A stretch of 64,000 nt of DNA from Bacteroidetes bacterium HGW-Bacteroidetes-4 (GTDB lineage Bacteria > Bacteroidota > Bacteroidia > Bacteroidales > SZUA-534), in NCBI GenBank assembly GCA_002840905.1, contig PHDD01000007.1, positions 86,628 to 150,627 of the forward strand, read 5' to 3'. Numbering within the stretch: position 1 is the first letter of the stretch; the number at the start of each line of letters is the position of its first letter. The notes under the pieces were generated by a model, which saw nothing but the letters and a program-made list of their open reading frames with translations, had not been told where the DNA came from and searched no databases. The position numbers and the translations under genes were made by a program. Positions 36,291 to 44,042 of this stretch are shown in pieces.

Positions 36291-37496
36291 ATGAAAAAAC
36301 TAGCACTGTCAGTAGTATTTATAATGTCTGTGTTTTTGGTTTCAGCACAGAATTCAAAGGTCCAAAAGGCTATAACTTTATCGAAACCACAATACAATGA
36401 ATTAGATAAAGCCAAAGAAGCCATTGATATGGCTATTGAACACGAAAAAACCAAAGATAATCCCAAAACATGGAAAGTTCGTGGTCAGGTTTACCAGGCA
36501 ATTGCCAAAAGTGAAGATGAAAAATTCAAATCGCTTGCTGAAAATCCTTTAAAAATTGCCATTGAATCGTTCCAAAAAGCGCAATCGCTCGATACCAAAG
36601 GTAAATATAAAGGAGAAATTGCACTTAGTTATTTAACTATTAGCGATATGCAGATAAATCGAGGTGTTGATTTTTTTAACGCAGGGGTTGAATCACAAAA
36701 TACCGAAGATTTTGTCAAAGCGTTTCAAGCTTTTAAAAGTGCATTGGATGTTAAAACTATGGTAGATGAAACAGCTATAGATACCATCGTAATTTTTAAT
36801 GCAGGAATAGCGGCCGACAGAGGTAAATTGTACGACGAAGCCATAAAATTTTATTCAAGAGTTGCTGAACTCAAATATGAAGGTTCAAAAATTTATGGAT
36901 TCATGGCCAATATTAAAAAGGAGCAAGGTGATACCGCAGCGTATGTTCAGTATCTAAAAGATGGTATTGAAGCATATCCTGATGACAATACGGTTTTGAT
37001 GGTAGAGTTAATTAACTACTACCTGAATGCTGATTTATCGGATTTGGCCTTGGAATATTTGTCATTGGCTATTGAAAAAGATCCAACCAATCAAACCTTT
37101 TACTTTGCTCAAGGCGCTTTGTACGACAAACTAAAAGATTTTGAAAATGCAAAAGCTTCTTATGAAAAGGCTGTTGAACTTAAAAACGATTACTTTGATG
37201 CTTATTATAATCTTGGGGCCTTGTTTTTTAATAAAGGTGCCGATATGTTAAAATTAGCCAACGAGATTCCACCAAATCAACAAAAAAAATACGACGAAGC
37301 TGTAAAAACCTCATTTAAAGAACTTGAAAAAGCTTTGCCTTATTTGGAAAAAGCTCACGAGATTCAACCAACTGAGGAAACAACAATACTGACTTTAAAA
37401 GAAATTTATTTTAAACTCCGTAACGATAAAGAAGAGTACATGAATAAATTTAAAGAGATGGATGAAAAAATTAAAGCTTTACCCGCTAAAGAATAA
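36291..37496 (+). CDS. Exported tetratricopeptide-repeat protein
   Basis: 401 residues from ATG 36291. The longer TTG reading overlaps the -7 box, while this ATG starts a proper signal peptide (MKKLALSVVFIMSVFLVSAQ). The mature part is a chain of TPRs; the clearest are about 200-330 (YDEAIKFYSRVAELKYEG, LALEYLSLAIEKDPTNQTFYFAQGALYDKLKDF, ENAKASYEKAVELKNDYFDAYYNLGALFFNKG). Probably a periplasmic scaffold. It is followed closely by a terminator, so it forms a single-gene unit. No enzymatic motif. Confidence 0.75.
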   Translation: MKKLALSVVFIMSVFLVSAQNSKVQKAITLSKPQYNELDKAKEAIDMAIEHEKTKDNPKTWKVRGQVYQAIAKSEDEKFKSLAENPLKIAIESFQKAQSLDTKGKYKGEIALSYLTISDMQINRGVDFFNAGVESQNTEDFVKAFQAFKSALDVKTMVDETAIDTIVIFNAGIAADRGKLYDEAIKFYSRVAELKYEGSKIYGFMANIKKEQGDTAAYVQYLKDGIEAYPDDNTVLMVELINYYLNADLSDLALEYLSLAIEKDPTNQTFYFAQGALYDKLKDFENAKASYEKAVELKNDYFDAYYNLGALFFNKGADMLKLANEIPPNQQKKYDEAVKTSFKELEKALPYLEKAHEIQPTEETTILTLKEIYFKLRNDKEEYMNKFKEMDEKIKALPAKE

Positions 37497-37504
37497 ATAA
37501 ATTT

Positions 37505-37530
37505 AAAAGGGTCGGGTTTCCGGCCTTTTT
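37505..37530 (+). terminator. Terminator behind the TPR gene
   Basis: AAAAGG-(G)-TCGG pairs with CCGGCCTTTT through a one-base bulge and a G-U pair, around GTTT, with a T-rich tail. Confidence 0.7.
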
Positions 37531-37614
37531 ATTAAAATATTCTATTTAACATAATATATATTATCAGTTATTATTAAACGCTCAAATAAAACTAAAGAAT
37601 TGCACAAAGTTTAA

Positions 37615-40600
37615 TTAAATACGAATCCCCATAACCAGTACATCATCAATCTGTGATGTTTCTCCTTTCCAGCGTTCAAAGGTATGTTTCAGTATTAGTT
37701 GCTGTTCATTTACCGGTAATTCAGAATTCTCCATTAAAAGTTCTTTCAAACGTTTGGCCAGGAATTTTCTTCTGTTTGGACCACCAAACTGATCCTGAAA
37801 TCCATCTGAAAATAAATACAACATATCACCGGGCAGCATATCAACCCAATGATTTGTAAACATATTTTCCTCTTTTATAAAAACACCAATGGGCATTTTA
37901 TCGGCTTTGTAAAGCATTATCTGCTTATTGCGAATCAATAACAACGGATTAAAAGCTCCGGCGTATTGAAATACAGCTGTGTCGCGTTTAAATACACACA
38001 ACGAAATATCCATCCCATCTTTAGCCTCTCCTTCTTTACCGGTCTGTCGAAGTGCTTTCTTCACCTCATCACGTAATTGGTTTAAAATATCAGCAGCTGA
38101 AAATTCACCGTTTATATTACCTATTATCTGGTTTAACAGCGCAATACCCAAAATACTCATAAATGCTCCAGGAACGCCGTGTCCGGTACAATCGGCAGCT
38201 GCTACTATAACATAATTATTCTTAGCGTTCAGGTAATAAAAATCGCCACTGACGATATCTCTGGGTTTAAAAAATACAAACGAATCGCCCAGTAATTCAT
38301 TAAAGTTTTCAATTGGTGGTAAAACAGCTTGCTGAATGCGACTGGCATAATGAATACTTGCAGTAATATCACGATTCTGAATTTCAATTTTATCGCGTTG
38401 CTCAATTACATGATTGCGCTGAGCTTCAATCTCGTCGCGTTGCGCTACAATTTCTTCTTTTTGCTTCTGTATTTCGGCTGTTCGTTTTACAACTTCTTCT
38501 TCCAATAACTCCTTGTCTTTTATCAACTTATAAGTTCTTAACTTTATAAAAACATAAATACCTAAAACCACCAGAATAATTGTACTCAAAATAAACCAGC
38601 CTGTTTTCCAAAATGGCGGACTTATGCTAAAAGCAAATTGTGCCCGATTCGAGCCTATCCAGGTTCCGTTGGGGTGCTTTACTTCAACTTTAAAAGTATA
38701 AGAACCCGGAGGCAGATTGGAATAAGTTTGCATTCTGGAGTTGGTTTCCGGCCCCCAACCAAAATCGTAACCAATTAATTGATAACGATATGCCAATTCT
38801 TCGGATGTTTTGTACCAAAACGCATTGTATTCAAATGTTAAATGATTCTGGTTGTATTTAAACCGATTTTTAGTGCCTTTAAATGAATTAAAAAATAATT
38901 TTTTATCGGTTATTGCTATTATGGGCTCAATAAACTGTGTTTTATCTGTTGCATTTATCTTTACAATTCCATGGGCTGTACCAATCCATGAATTTCCGTC
39001 AGTATCAATATATTGTGCATTCAGATTTGGTTCTAAAAAAGCTACTCCTTCCGCTTCGCCATAAGATTCAAACATTTTATTCTCAATATAAAACAGTTGA
39101 ATTCCCATATGGGTTGCCACAATTAAATTGCCCTGAGTATTAACGCCCAGACTTTGTACTACATTCGATTTAAGTCCTTCAGTTTCGCGTAATTGGATTG
39201 TAGTATCGTTATTGATACAAACAAGTCCCTGATCGGCAATTGAAAACCACATTTGCTGTTTTCCATCTTCTATAGTGGAATAAACAATTTTACCGATGGA
39301 ATCGAGTAAGTGATTTTTAAAAGGTATTACGGAATCACCTTGAATGGTATATACACCACCTCCATCGGTTGCCACCCATGCTTTCGATTTGGAGTCAATA
39401 AAAACCGAATAGACATAGTTTGATGTCAAACCATCATTAATATTGTAAGTTTTAAAACAAGGTTCTTTTAAAGCAAAACAATAATTTGACAATCCACCAC
39501 CCAGTGTCGAAATCCAGAGGCTATTGGTATCGCCGGTAATTGCAATTACATTATCGTTGGCCAGTCCGTTTAACGAGTTAAACTGCTGAAAACTAAAATC
39601 ATTTGCATTAATTTTAAAAACTCCATAACCATAGGTTCCTGCCCAAATATAACCATAGACATCGGTATAAAGCGAAATAAAAGTTGCCTGTTCGAATGGT
39701 GAATTCTGAAATAATTGGGTTTGAATTATTTTTCCCATTTCGTTGCGTTGAAGCACATTAAGTCCCTCTTGACTTGCAACCCATATTTTTCCGGATTTAT
39801 CGAAAGTAATACTGAATACATTGCTGATATCAAGATTAGCTTTTTTATCGAGAAACTCAATATTATTGTTCCTGCGTATGGAAAGTCCTTTACGGGTACC
39901 AAACCAAATGTTCCCTTCACGGTCAAGATAAATTGCATTGGTGCGATTATCAGCTAAGCCAATATCTTTATTATAAACAGAATACCAGCTTTTTCCGCTT
40001 GCATCGTAAACGCACTTAACAATTCCATTTCGTTTTGTACTGGCCCATATTTCACTGTTGTTCAAATAAATAAAACTGTTTAACGATCCGAATTCCCACT
40101 TGTTAATTTGCTTAAATTGCTGCGAATTCAAATCCAGATAGCATACACCGCCTTCGTCCATACCAATCCATAACTTAGTTCCTCTCACATCGAGCTTTTT
40201 AACAATGTTATCAGGTAAACCATCTGTCATGGTAATTTCATTAGTAAAAACCTTCTGTTCAGCATTATAAACACTTATTCCAAAATCGGTTCCGAAATAA
40301 TACAAACCGCTACTGTCCTGAGTAATTGTGTAAACATTGTTATCGAGCAAACCTTCATCGGTATTTAGGTTATATAATCGTTTACGGTTTTCCCCGCTGT
40401 AAAAATATACCCCTTCGCCAAAGGTTGAAAACCAAACAGTTCCCTGTTTGTCGATAAAAACAGACGAAATTGGTTTGGCCGATAATCCTTCCTCAGGATT
40501 GAATGGCCAAAAATTTTGCTGATTATACAAGGTAATGGCACCGTTTTGATGACCAATCCATAGTATTCCATCGTGATCTTGATTGATGCTAACTACCACA

Positions 40601-40833
40601 TTGTCAGTTAGGCTGTCGGCAATGGTATAAAGTTTAAAATCAACCCCATCGAACCTAATTAATCCCTCATTGGTTCCAATCCATAAAAAACCCTGGTTGC
40701 ACTGAAATAAGGTGTTAACCTCGATATCTTTGCGGTTTTTAAGCATTTTGTATGAATCGATTCGGGGAAACTGAGCCAGAACCAATACAGGAACCAATAA
40801 TACGATGTAAACAATGCTTTTTAAAACACGCAT
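37615..40833 (-). CDS. Reg_prop/Y_Y_Y sensor with SpoIIE-type PP2C phosphatase output
   Basis: 1072 residues. A signal peptide or first membrane segment (1-20) is followed by a large periplasmic beta-propeller of repeated Reg_prop units (about 25-650; recurrent GxLWIGT-type strands). A Y_Y_Y domain follows (about 670-735, YRYQLIGYDFGW and LPPGSYTFKVEVK), then one transmembrane helix (about 745-767) and a regular coiled coil of RDEIEAQRNxV repeats (about 785-830). A cytoplasmic SpoIIE/RsbU-type PP2C phosphatase ends the protein (about 830-1072; DIVSGDFY, DCTGHGVPGAFMS, LFSDGFQDQ, QIDDVLVMG). Most Reg_prop proteins in the phylum end in a histidine kinase; here the output is a Ser/Thr phosphatase. 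It starts two bases after the YceI gene stop, so it is co-transcribed with the cytochrome/DUF5777/YceI set. Confidence 0.85.
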   Translation of the reverse strand: MRVLKSIVYIVLLVPVLVLAQFPRIDSYKMLKNRKDIEVNTLFQCNQGFLWIGTNEGLIRFDGVDFKLYTIADSLTDNVVVSINQDHDGILWIGHQNGAITLYNQQNFWPFNPEEGLSAKPISSVFIDKQGTVWFSTFGEGVYFYSGENRKRLYNLNTDEGLLDNNVYTITQDSSGLYYFGTDFGISVYNAEQKVFTNEITMTDGLPDNIVKKLDVRGTKLWIGMDEGGVCYLDLNSQQFKQINKWEFGSLNSFIYLNNSEIWASTKRNGIVKCVYDASGKSWYSVYNKDIGLADNRTNAIYLDREGNIWFGTRKGLSIRRNNNIEFLDKKANLDISNVFSITFDKSGKIWVASQEGLNVLQRNEMGKIIQTQLFQNSPFEQATFISLYTDVYGYIWAGTYGYGVFKINANDFSFQQFNSLNGLANDNVIAITGDTNSLWISTLGGGLSNYCFALKEPCFKTYNINDGLTSNYVYSVFIDSKSKAWVATDGGGVYTIQGDSVIPFKNHLLDSIGKIVYSTIEDGKQQMWFSIADQGLVCINNDTTIQLRETEGLKSNVVQSLGVNTQGNLIVATHMGIQLFYIENKMFESYGEAEGVAFLEPNLNAQYIDTDGNSWIGTAHGIVKINATDKTQFIEPIIAITDKKLFFNSFKGTKNRFKYNQNHLTFEYNAFWYKTSEELAYRYQLIGYDFGWGPETNSRMQTYSNLPPGSYTFKVEVKHPNGTWIGSNRAQFAFSISPPFWKTGWFILSTIILVVLGIYVFIKLRTYKLIKDKELLEEEVVKRTAEIQKQKEEIVAQRDEIEAQRNHVIEQRDKIEIQNRDITASIHYASRIQQAVLPPIENFNELLGDSFVFFKPRDIVSGDFYYLNAKNNYVIVAAADCTGHGVPGAFMSILGIALLNQIIGNINGEFSAADILNQLRDEVKKALRQTGKEGEAKDGMDISLCVFKRDTAVFQYAGAFNPLLLIRNKQIMLYKADKMPIGVFIKEENMFTNHWVDMLPGDMLYLFSDGFQDQFGGPNRRKFLAKRLKELLMENSELPVNEQQLILKHTFERWKGETSQIDDVLVMGIRI

Positions 40834-40835
40834 AA

Positions 40836-41384
40836 TTATTTATTTGTAGCAAGTTCCAAATTGAGTGAGATAATAATTTCTTCAGCAATTTTTTGATTAA
40901 CCACACTGGGAATTTTAATATTGTGGTCGTCGAGCAGTACTGTAAAATCGGAAGTAATTTGAATGGATTTCTCAGAAATTACCAAATTACATTTTATAAT
41001 CCGCTCTTGTTCAACTCCATGACAAGTAAAAACACCTTTTCCCCGAACCATATATTTCCCGGGTTTGCTGAAATCAACTTCCTCAATAATTTTTCCTTCG
41101 AAAACGGTATAAGGATTCTTAGCTGTCTCCAGGTAATTGGTGTTAAAATGCGTTTTTTGCAATGCACTATTAAAGCCATCGAAAGTATTCATGGGCGAGC
41201 GAAAAACAAACGAACGATCGTCGGTTTTAATTACACCCTCCAGTTTTGTGCTTTGTGCTTCAATCATTTCGAGCGATGCATCGCTGGTAAATTTTACCAG
41301 GCTTTTCTTAACCAGAAACACATTTTGTGCCTGAACAGACCATTGAATTAACAATAAACCTATTAAAAAGAATGTTTTTTTCAT
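40836..41384 (-). CDS. YceI-family periplasmic protein
   Basis: 182 residues. A signal peptide (KKTFFLIGLLLIQWSVQAQ) is followed by a YceI lipocalin-like beta barrel: SLVKFTSDA, FRSPMNTFDGFNSALQKTHFNTNYLETAKNP in pieces, KYMVRGKGVFTCHGVEQE. YceI proteins bind isoprenoid-type lipids. It stands between the DUF5777 barrel gene and the sensor phosphatase gene. The trio with a c-type haem protein recurs in Bacteroidetes as far as I know, suggesting a shared envelope redox or quinone-linked task; the task itself is not established. Confidence 0.85.
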   Translation of the reverse strand: MKKTFFLIGLLLIQWSVQAQNVFLVKKSLVKFTSDASLEMIEAQSTKLEGVIKTDDRSFVFRSPMNTFDGFNSALQKTHFNTNYLETAKNPYTVFEGKIIEEVDFSKPGKYMVRGKGVFTCHGVEQERIIKCNLVISEKSIQITSDFTVLLDDHNIKIPSVVNQKIAEEIIISLNLELATNK

Positions 41385-41433
41385 TGTCTTTTAATTTGCA
41401 CCAATTAGTAGAAGTAATTTTAAAAATATCGTT

Positions 41434-42321
41434 TTATCGCTTATTCTTTTTTTTAAGATGAAAAACCCGAATGATGTTAAATCCCAGCTGAATATCACCA
41501 TCGGTCCATTTATTGGTAGTTTCGGTAATAAATGCTTTTTCGGTCATTCCATGCGAATTGGATAAATGCACCTGAAAGACATGACCTCCACCCGTTTCCA
41601 TTTCAACTCCTAAAGCTAAGCTATTGGTAAAATTTTCAGCTGTATTTCCCGGCAACAAATAAAAATACTCAGCACTTAGCGATAGCCACTTATTTACTGT
41701 ATAATTGGCTCCTAAACCAAGAGCCGGAACCACATTTTGCTCATTCGCGTTTTTAACCATATTCCGGTGTATCATAGCAGGAACAATTTGTGCAGAAAAC
41801 TGCTGATTGAATTTTCGTGAAATAAACAACTCATGCGAATAGTAAAAACGGGCACTCAGGGGGTAATCCAAATCAGGATTCACCCACTCAATAGTTTTTA
41901 TAGCCATTCCTTCCATCAGCATTACAGTTACCGGTGAACCGCCTGTAGCCTGTTGCATTAATTTAAGTTTTACAAATCCGTCGTAGAGTTTATCAAAATT
42001 ACTCCGACCAAGCCCAAGCGAAACACGGTTTGTTATGCCGTATTCAAAACCAAAACGAATGGTCGATTCATCAATACCATAAAACTCGTAAATACCTGAT
42101 GTAATTTCGCCAAAACGGTGCGAAATTGAAAATACCAAATCGGTTTTACCCGCAATTTCTGTGGTATATCCATTAATTAAGCGAACCGTTTTAAAAGTTC
42201 CTTCAACGGGTATTTTTTCGCTTTCCTGCTGCTTTTGAGCGTCTAACAACTGCATTAAATCCTGAGTGTAGCTCATTAACGAGAAACAACATAGCATTCC
42301 AAGAAAAAAGATCTTTTTCAT
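41434..42321 (-). CDS. DUF5777-type outer-membrane beta-barrel protein
   Basis: 295 residues. The signal peptide (MKKIFFLGMLCCFSLMSYTQ) is followed by alternating hydrophobic strands through to the C terminus. FKTVRLINGYTTE, SISHRFGE, RFGFEYGITNRVSLGLGRS and the closing GDIQLGFNIIRVFHLKK are typical of the DUF5777 barrel family. Probably a transmembrane barrel in the outer membrane. It lies six bases after the c-type haem lipoprotein gene and 49 before YceI, so one transcript is expected. Confidence 0.78.
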   Translation of the reverse strand: MKKIFFLGMLCCFSLMSYTQDLMQLLDAQKQQESEKIPVEGTFKTVRLINGYTTEIAGKTDLVFSISHRFGEITSGIYEFYGIDESTIRFGFEYGITNRVSLGLGRSNFDKLYDGFVKLKLMQQATGGSPVTVMLMEGMAIKTIEWVNPDLDYPLSARFYYSHELFISRKFNQQFSAQIVPAMIHRNMVKNANEQNVVPALGLGANYTVNKWLSLSAEYFYLLPGNTAENFTNSLALGVEMETGGGHVFQVHLSNSHGMTEKAFITETTNKWTDGDIQLGFNIIRVFHLKKKNKR

Positions 42322-42327
42322 GCATTT

Positions 42328-42711
42328 TTAGTTTTCAGGCATACCGGCATTAATCCAGGCTTCAATTTTTTCAATATCGCAATCAGATAATTTGGCTTGA
42401 CCTGCTGGCATTTTATAATTACCCTCATGTTTTATGGCCGGTAAAACCTTACCAGTAAGAACCGAGGCTTTTACCTGCTCAAAATTCCCCATGGTTATTC
42501 CTGTTCTTGGAGTATTGTCGGGTGAAACATGACAACTTGCACACACATTGGTAAAAATGTAGGTTAAATCATTATAAACTAAATTTGTTGTGTCGCAAAC
42601 CTGGTTAAAGTAGTTTTCTTCATTCTCAAAAGTGCACGATACAAATCCGCTTAAACCAAGTAATATTAGACCAAATAATGTAATCAGAAATTTGGTTTTT
42701 TGCATATACAA
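42328..42711 (-). CDS. c-type haem-binding lipoprotein
   Basis: 127 residues (or 125 from the next ATG at 42705). A lipoprotein signal ends at a lipobox cysteine (LSGFVSC). One haem-attachment motif CASCH lies near residue 58, and a late methionine in YKMPAGQAKLSDCDIEKIEAWINAGMPEN-type sequence serves as the probable sixth ligand (KMPAG). Length and layout fit a small cytochrome c anchored in the envelope. It heads a four-gene minus-strand run with a DUF5777 barrel, YceI and the Reg_prop phosphatase. Confidence 0.8.
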   Translation of the reverse strand: MYMQKTKFLITLFGLILLGLSGFVSCTFENEENYFNQVCDTTNLVYNDLTYIFTNVCASCHVSPDNTPRTGITMGNFEQVKASVLTGKVLPAIKHEGNYKMPAGQAKLSDCDIEKIEAWINAGMPEN

Positions 42712-42946
42712 TCCAAATTAAGTTAAATAAATCATTTGCGCAATACAAAAAATTATTTATTGTTTATTCTGTTGAATCATAGCATTTAAGTTCAATAACA
42801 ATAAAAAGGAAGAAATGTTTTATATAATAAATCTTTGAAAGCTATAGCAAAATGTAGAATTATTTAAACGTAAGGAAACATGCCATTTTCAATAAAAACT
42901 ACTTTAAAGTTCCAAAATATGAATAAATACACTCATTGGAAAAGAA

Positions 42947-42968
42947 CTTTGTTATTTTTGTAACAAAG
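42947..42968 (+). promoter_or_regulatory. -7 promoter box embedded in a perfect dyad
   Basis: CTTTGTTA (42947-42954) and TAACAAAG (42961-42968) are perfect inverted repeats around six bases. TATTTTTG at 42953-42960, an exact -7 element, fills the centre. The start codon of the peptidase gene follows 10 bases later. A regulator bound to the dyad would block the promoter; a short RNA hairpin is the alternative. Confidence 0.5.
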
Positions 42969-42978
42969 GATAGCTACT

Positions 42979-44034
42979 ATGACAAACCGTTTTCAATTTA
43001 AACATGTAAAACCCTATTTTTTTATTTTGGGTTTTCTGCTTGTCCCCTTACTTCTGGTTCCTATTGCGCGTTATATAAAGGGCAACAGTTCATTTTATAC
43101 TCATGAAAACCCTATTCAGCTTACAGATACAGTTAAAACGTTAAAATATGGTTTGGTAATACATGGGGGTGCGGGTAATTTTATACCCGAAGATATTCCC
43201 AGCGATCAACAGGCTCAATATAAAGCAAAACTTTACGAAGCGTTAGCGCTAGGAATTAGTAGTTTAAATAAAGGTGATTCAGCCCTGCAGGTAGTTATAC
43301 AGGTAATTAAGGTTATGGAAGATTCTCCCTTGTTTAATGCGGGAAAAGGAGCGGTTTTTACACATGATGGAACCAACGAATTGGATGCATCCATTATGGA
43401 TGGCAATACAAAAAATGCCGGTGCTGTTGCTGGAGTTAAAACCATAAAAAATCCAATCACTGCAGCTTATCAGGTTATGGTAAGTTCAAACCATGTATTT
43501 TTAACCGGTAAAGGTGCCGAAGCCTTTGCCAAAGAAAAAAACATTGAACTGGTTGAACCCGGATATTTTTATACTGAAAAACAATGGAACCGACTACAAC
43601 AAAGTTTAAGAGCCGGTGATAAAAAAATGGGTACAGTGGGTTGTGTGGTTCTCGACTCTTACGGAAATTTAGCCGCTGGAACATCTACCGGAGGAATGAC
43701 CAACAAACGCTATGGACGGGTTGGTGATTCGCCCATAATTGGTGCCGGAACCTATGCCGATAATGCAACCTGCGCTATTTCGGCCACCGGCCATGGTGAA
43801 TTTTTTATCCGTTTTATGGTTGCCTACGACATTGCTGCCCGCATGAAATATTTAAATTTACCACTGGAACTTGCATCAAAAAATGTAATTAACGAACTAA
43901 AACAAGTGGGTGGCGAAGGAGGAATTATTGGTATCGACAAAAAAGGAAATATCAGCATGCAATTCAATACTACCGGAATGTTTCGTGGTTATTGCCTGCA
44001 AAACAACGATCCTAAAGTACTGTTATTTAACTAA
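42979..44034 (+). CDS. Isoaspartyl peptidase / L-asparaginase (Ntn hydrolase), membrane-anchored
   Basis: 351 residues. Residues 12-31 form one hydrophobic helix, a signal anchor or uncleaved signal. The rest is a plant-type asparaginase/isoaspartyl peptidase: opening VIHGGAGN, FNAGKGAVFTHDGTNELDASIMDG in pieces, and the self-cleavage site G218-T219 (KKMGTVGCVVLD), where Thr becomes the N-terminal nucleophile. GRVGDSPIIGAGTYAD and the ATGHGE loop complete the site. It hydrolyses beta-aspartyl peptides or asparagine, here probably in the periplasm. The PAS/HATPase protein gene starts eight bases after its stop, suggesting co-transcription. Confidence 0.9.
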   Translation: MTNRFQFKHVKPYFFILGFLLVPLLLVPIARYIKGNSSFYTHENPIQLTDTVKTLKYGLVIHGGAGNFIPEDIPSDQQAQYKAKLYEALALGISSLNKGDSALQVVIQVIKVMEDSPLFNAGKGAVFTHDGTNELDASIMDGNTKNAGAVAGVKTIKNPITAAYQVMVSSNHVFLTGKGAEAFAKEKNIELVEPGYFYTEKQWNRLQQSLRAGDKKMGTVGCVVLDSYGNLAAGTSTGGMTNKRYGRVGDSPIIGAGTYADNATCAISATGHGEFFIRFMVAYDIAARMKYLNLPLELASKNVINELKQVGGEGGIIGIDKKGNISMQFNTTGMFRGYCLQNNDPKVLLFN

Positions 44035-44042
44035 GAAAATTT

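Noticed and set aside
40893..41351. 152-codon plus-strand frame opposite the YceI gene
   Set aside because: Lies wholly antisense to a well-supported YceI gene and has no family features.
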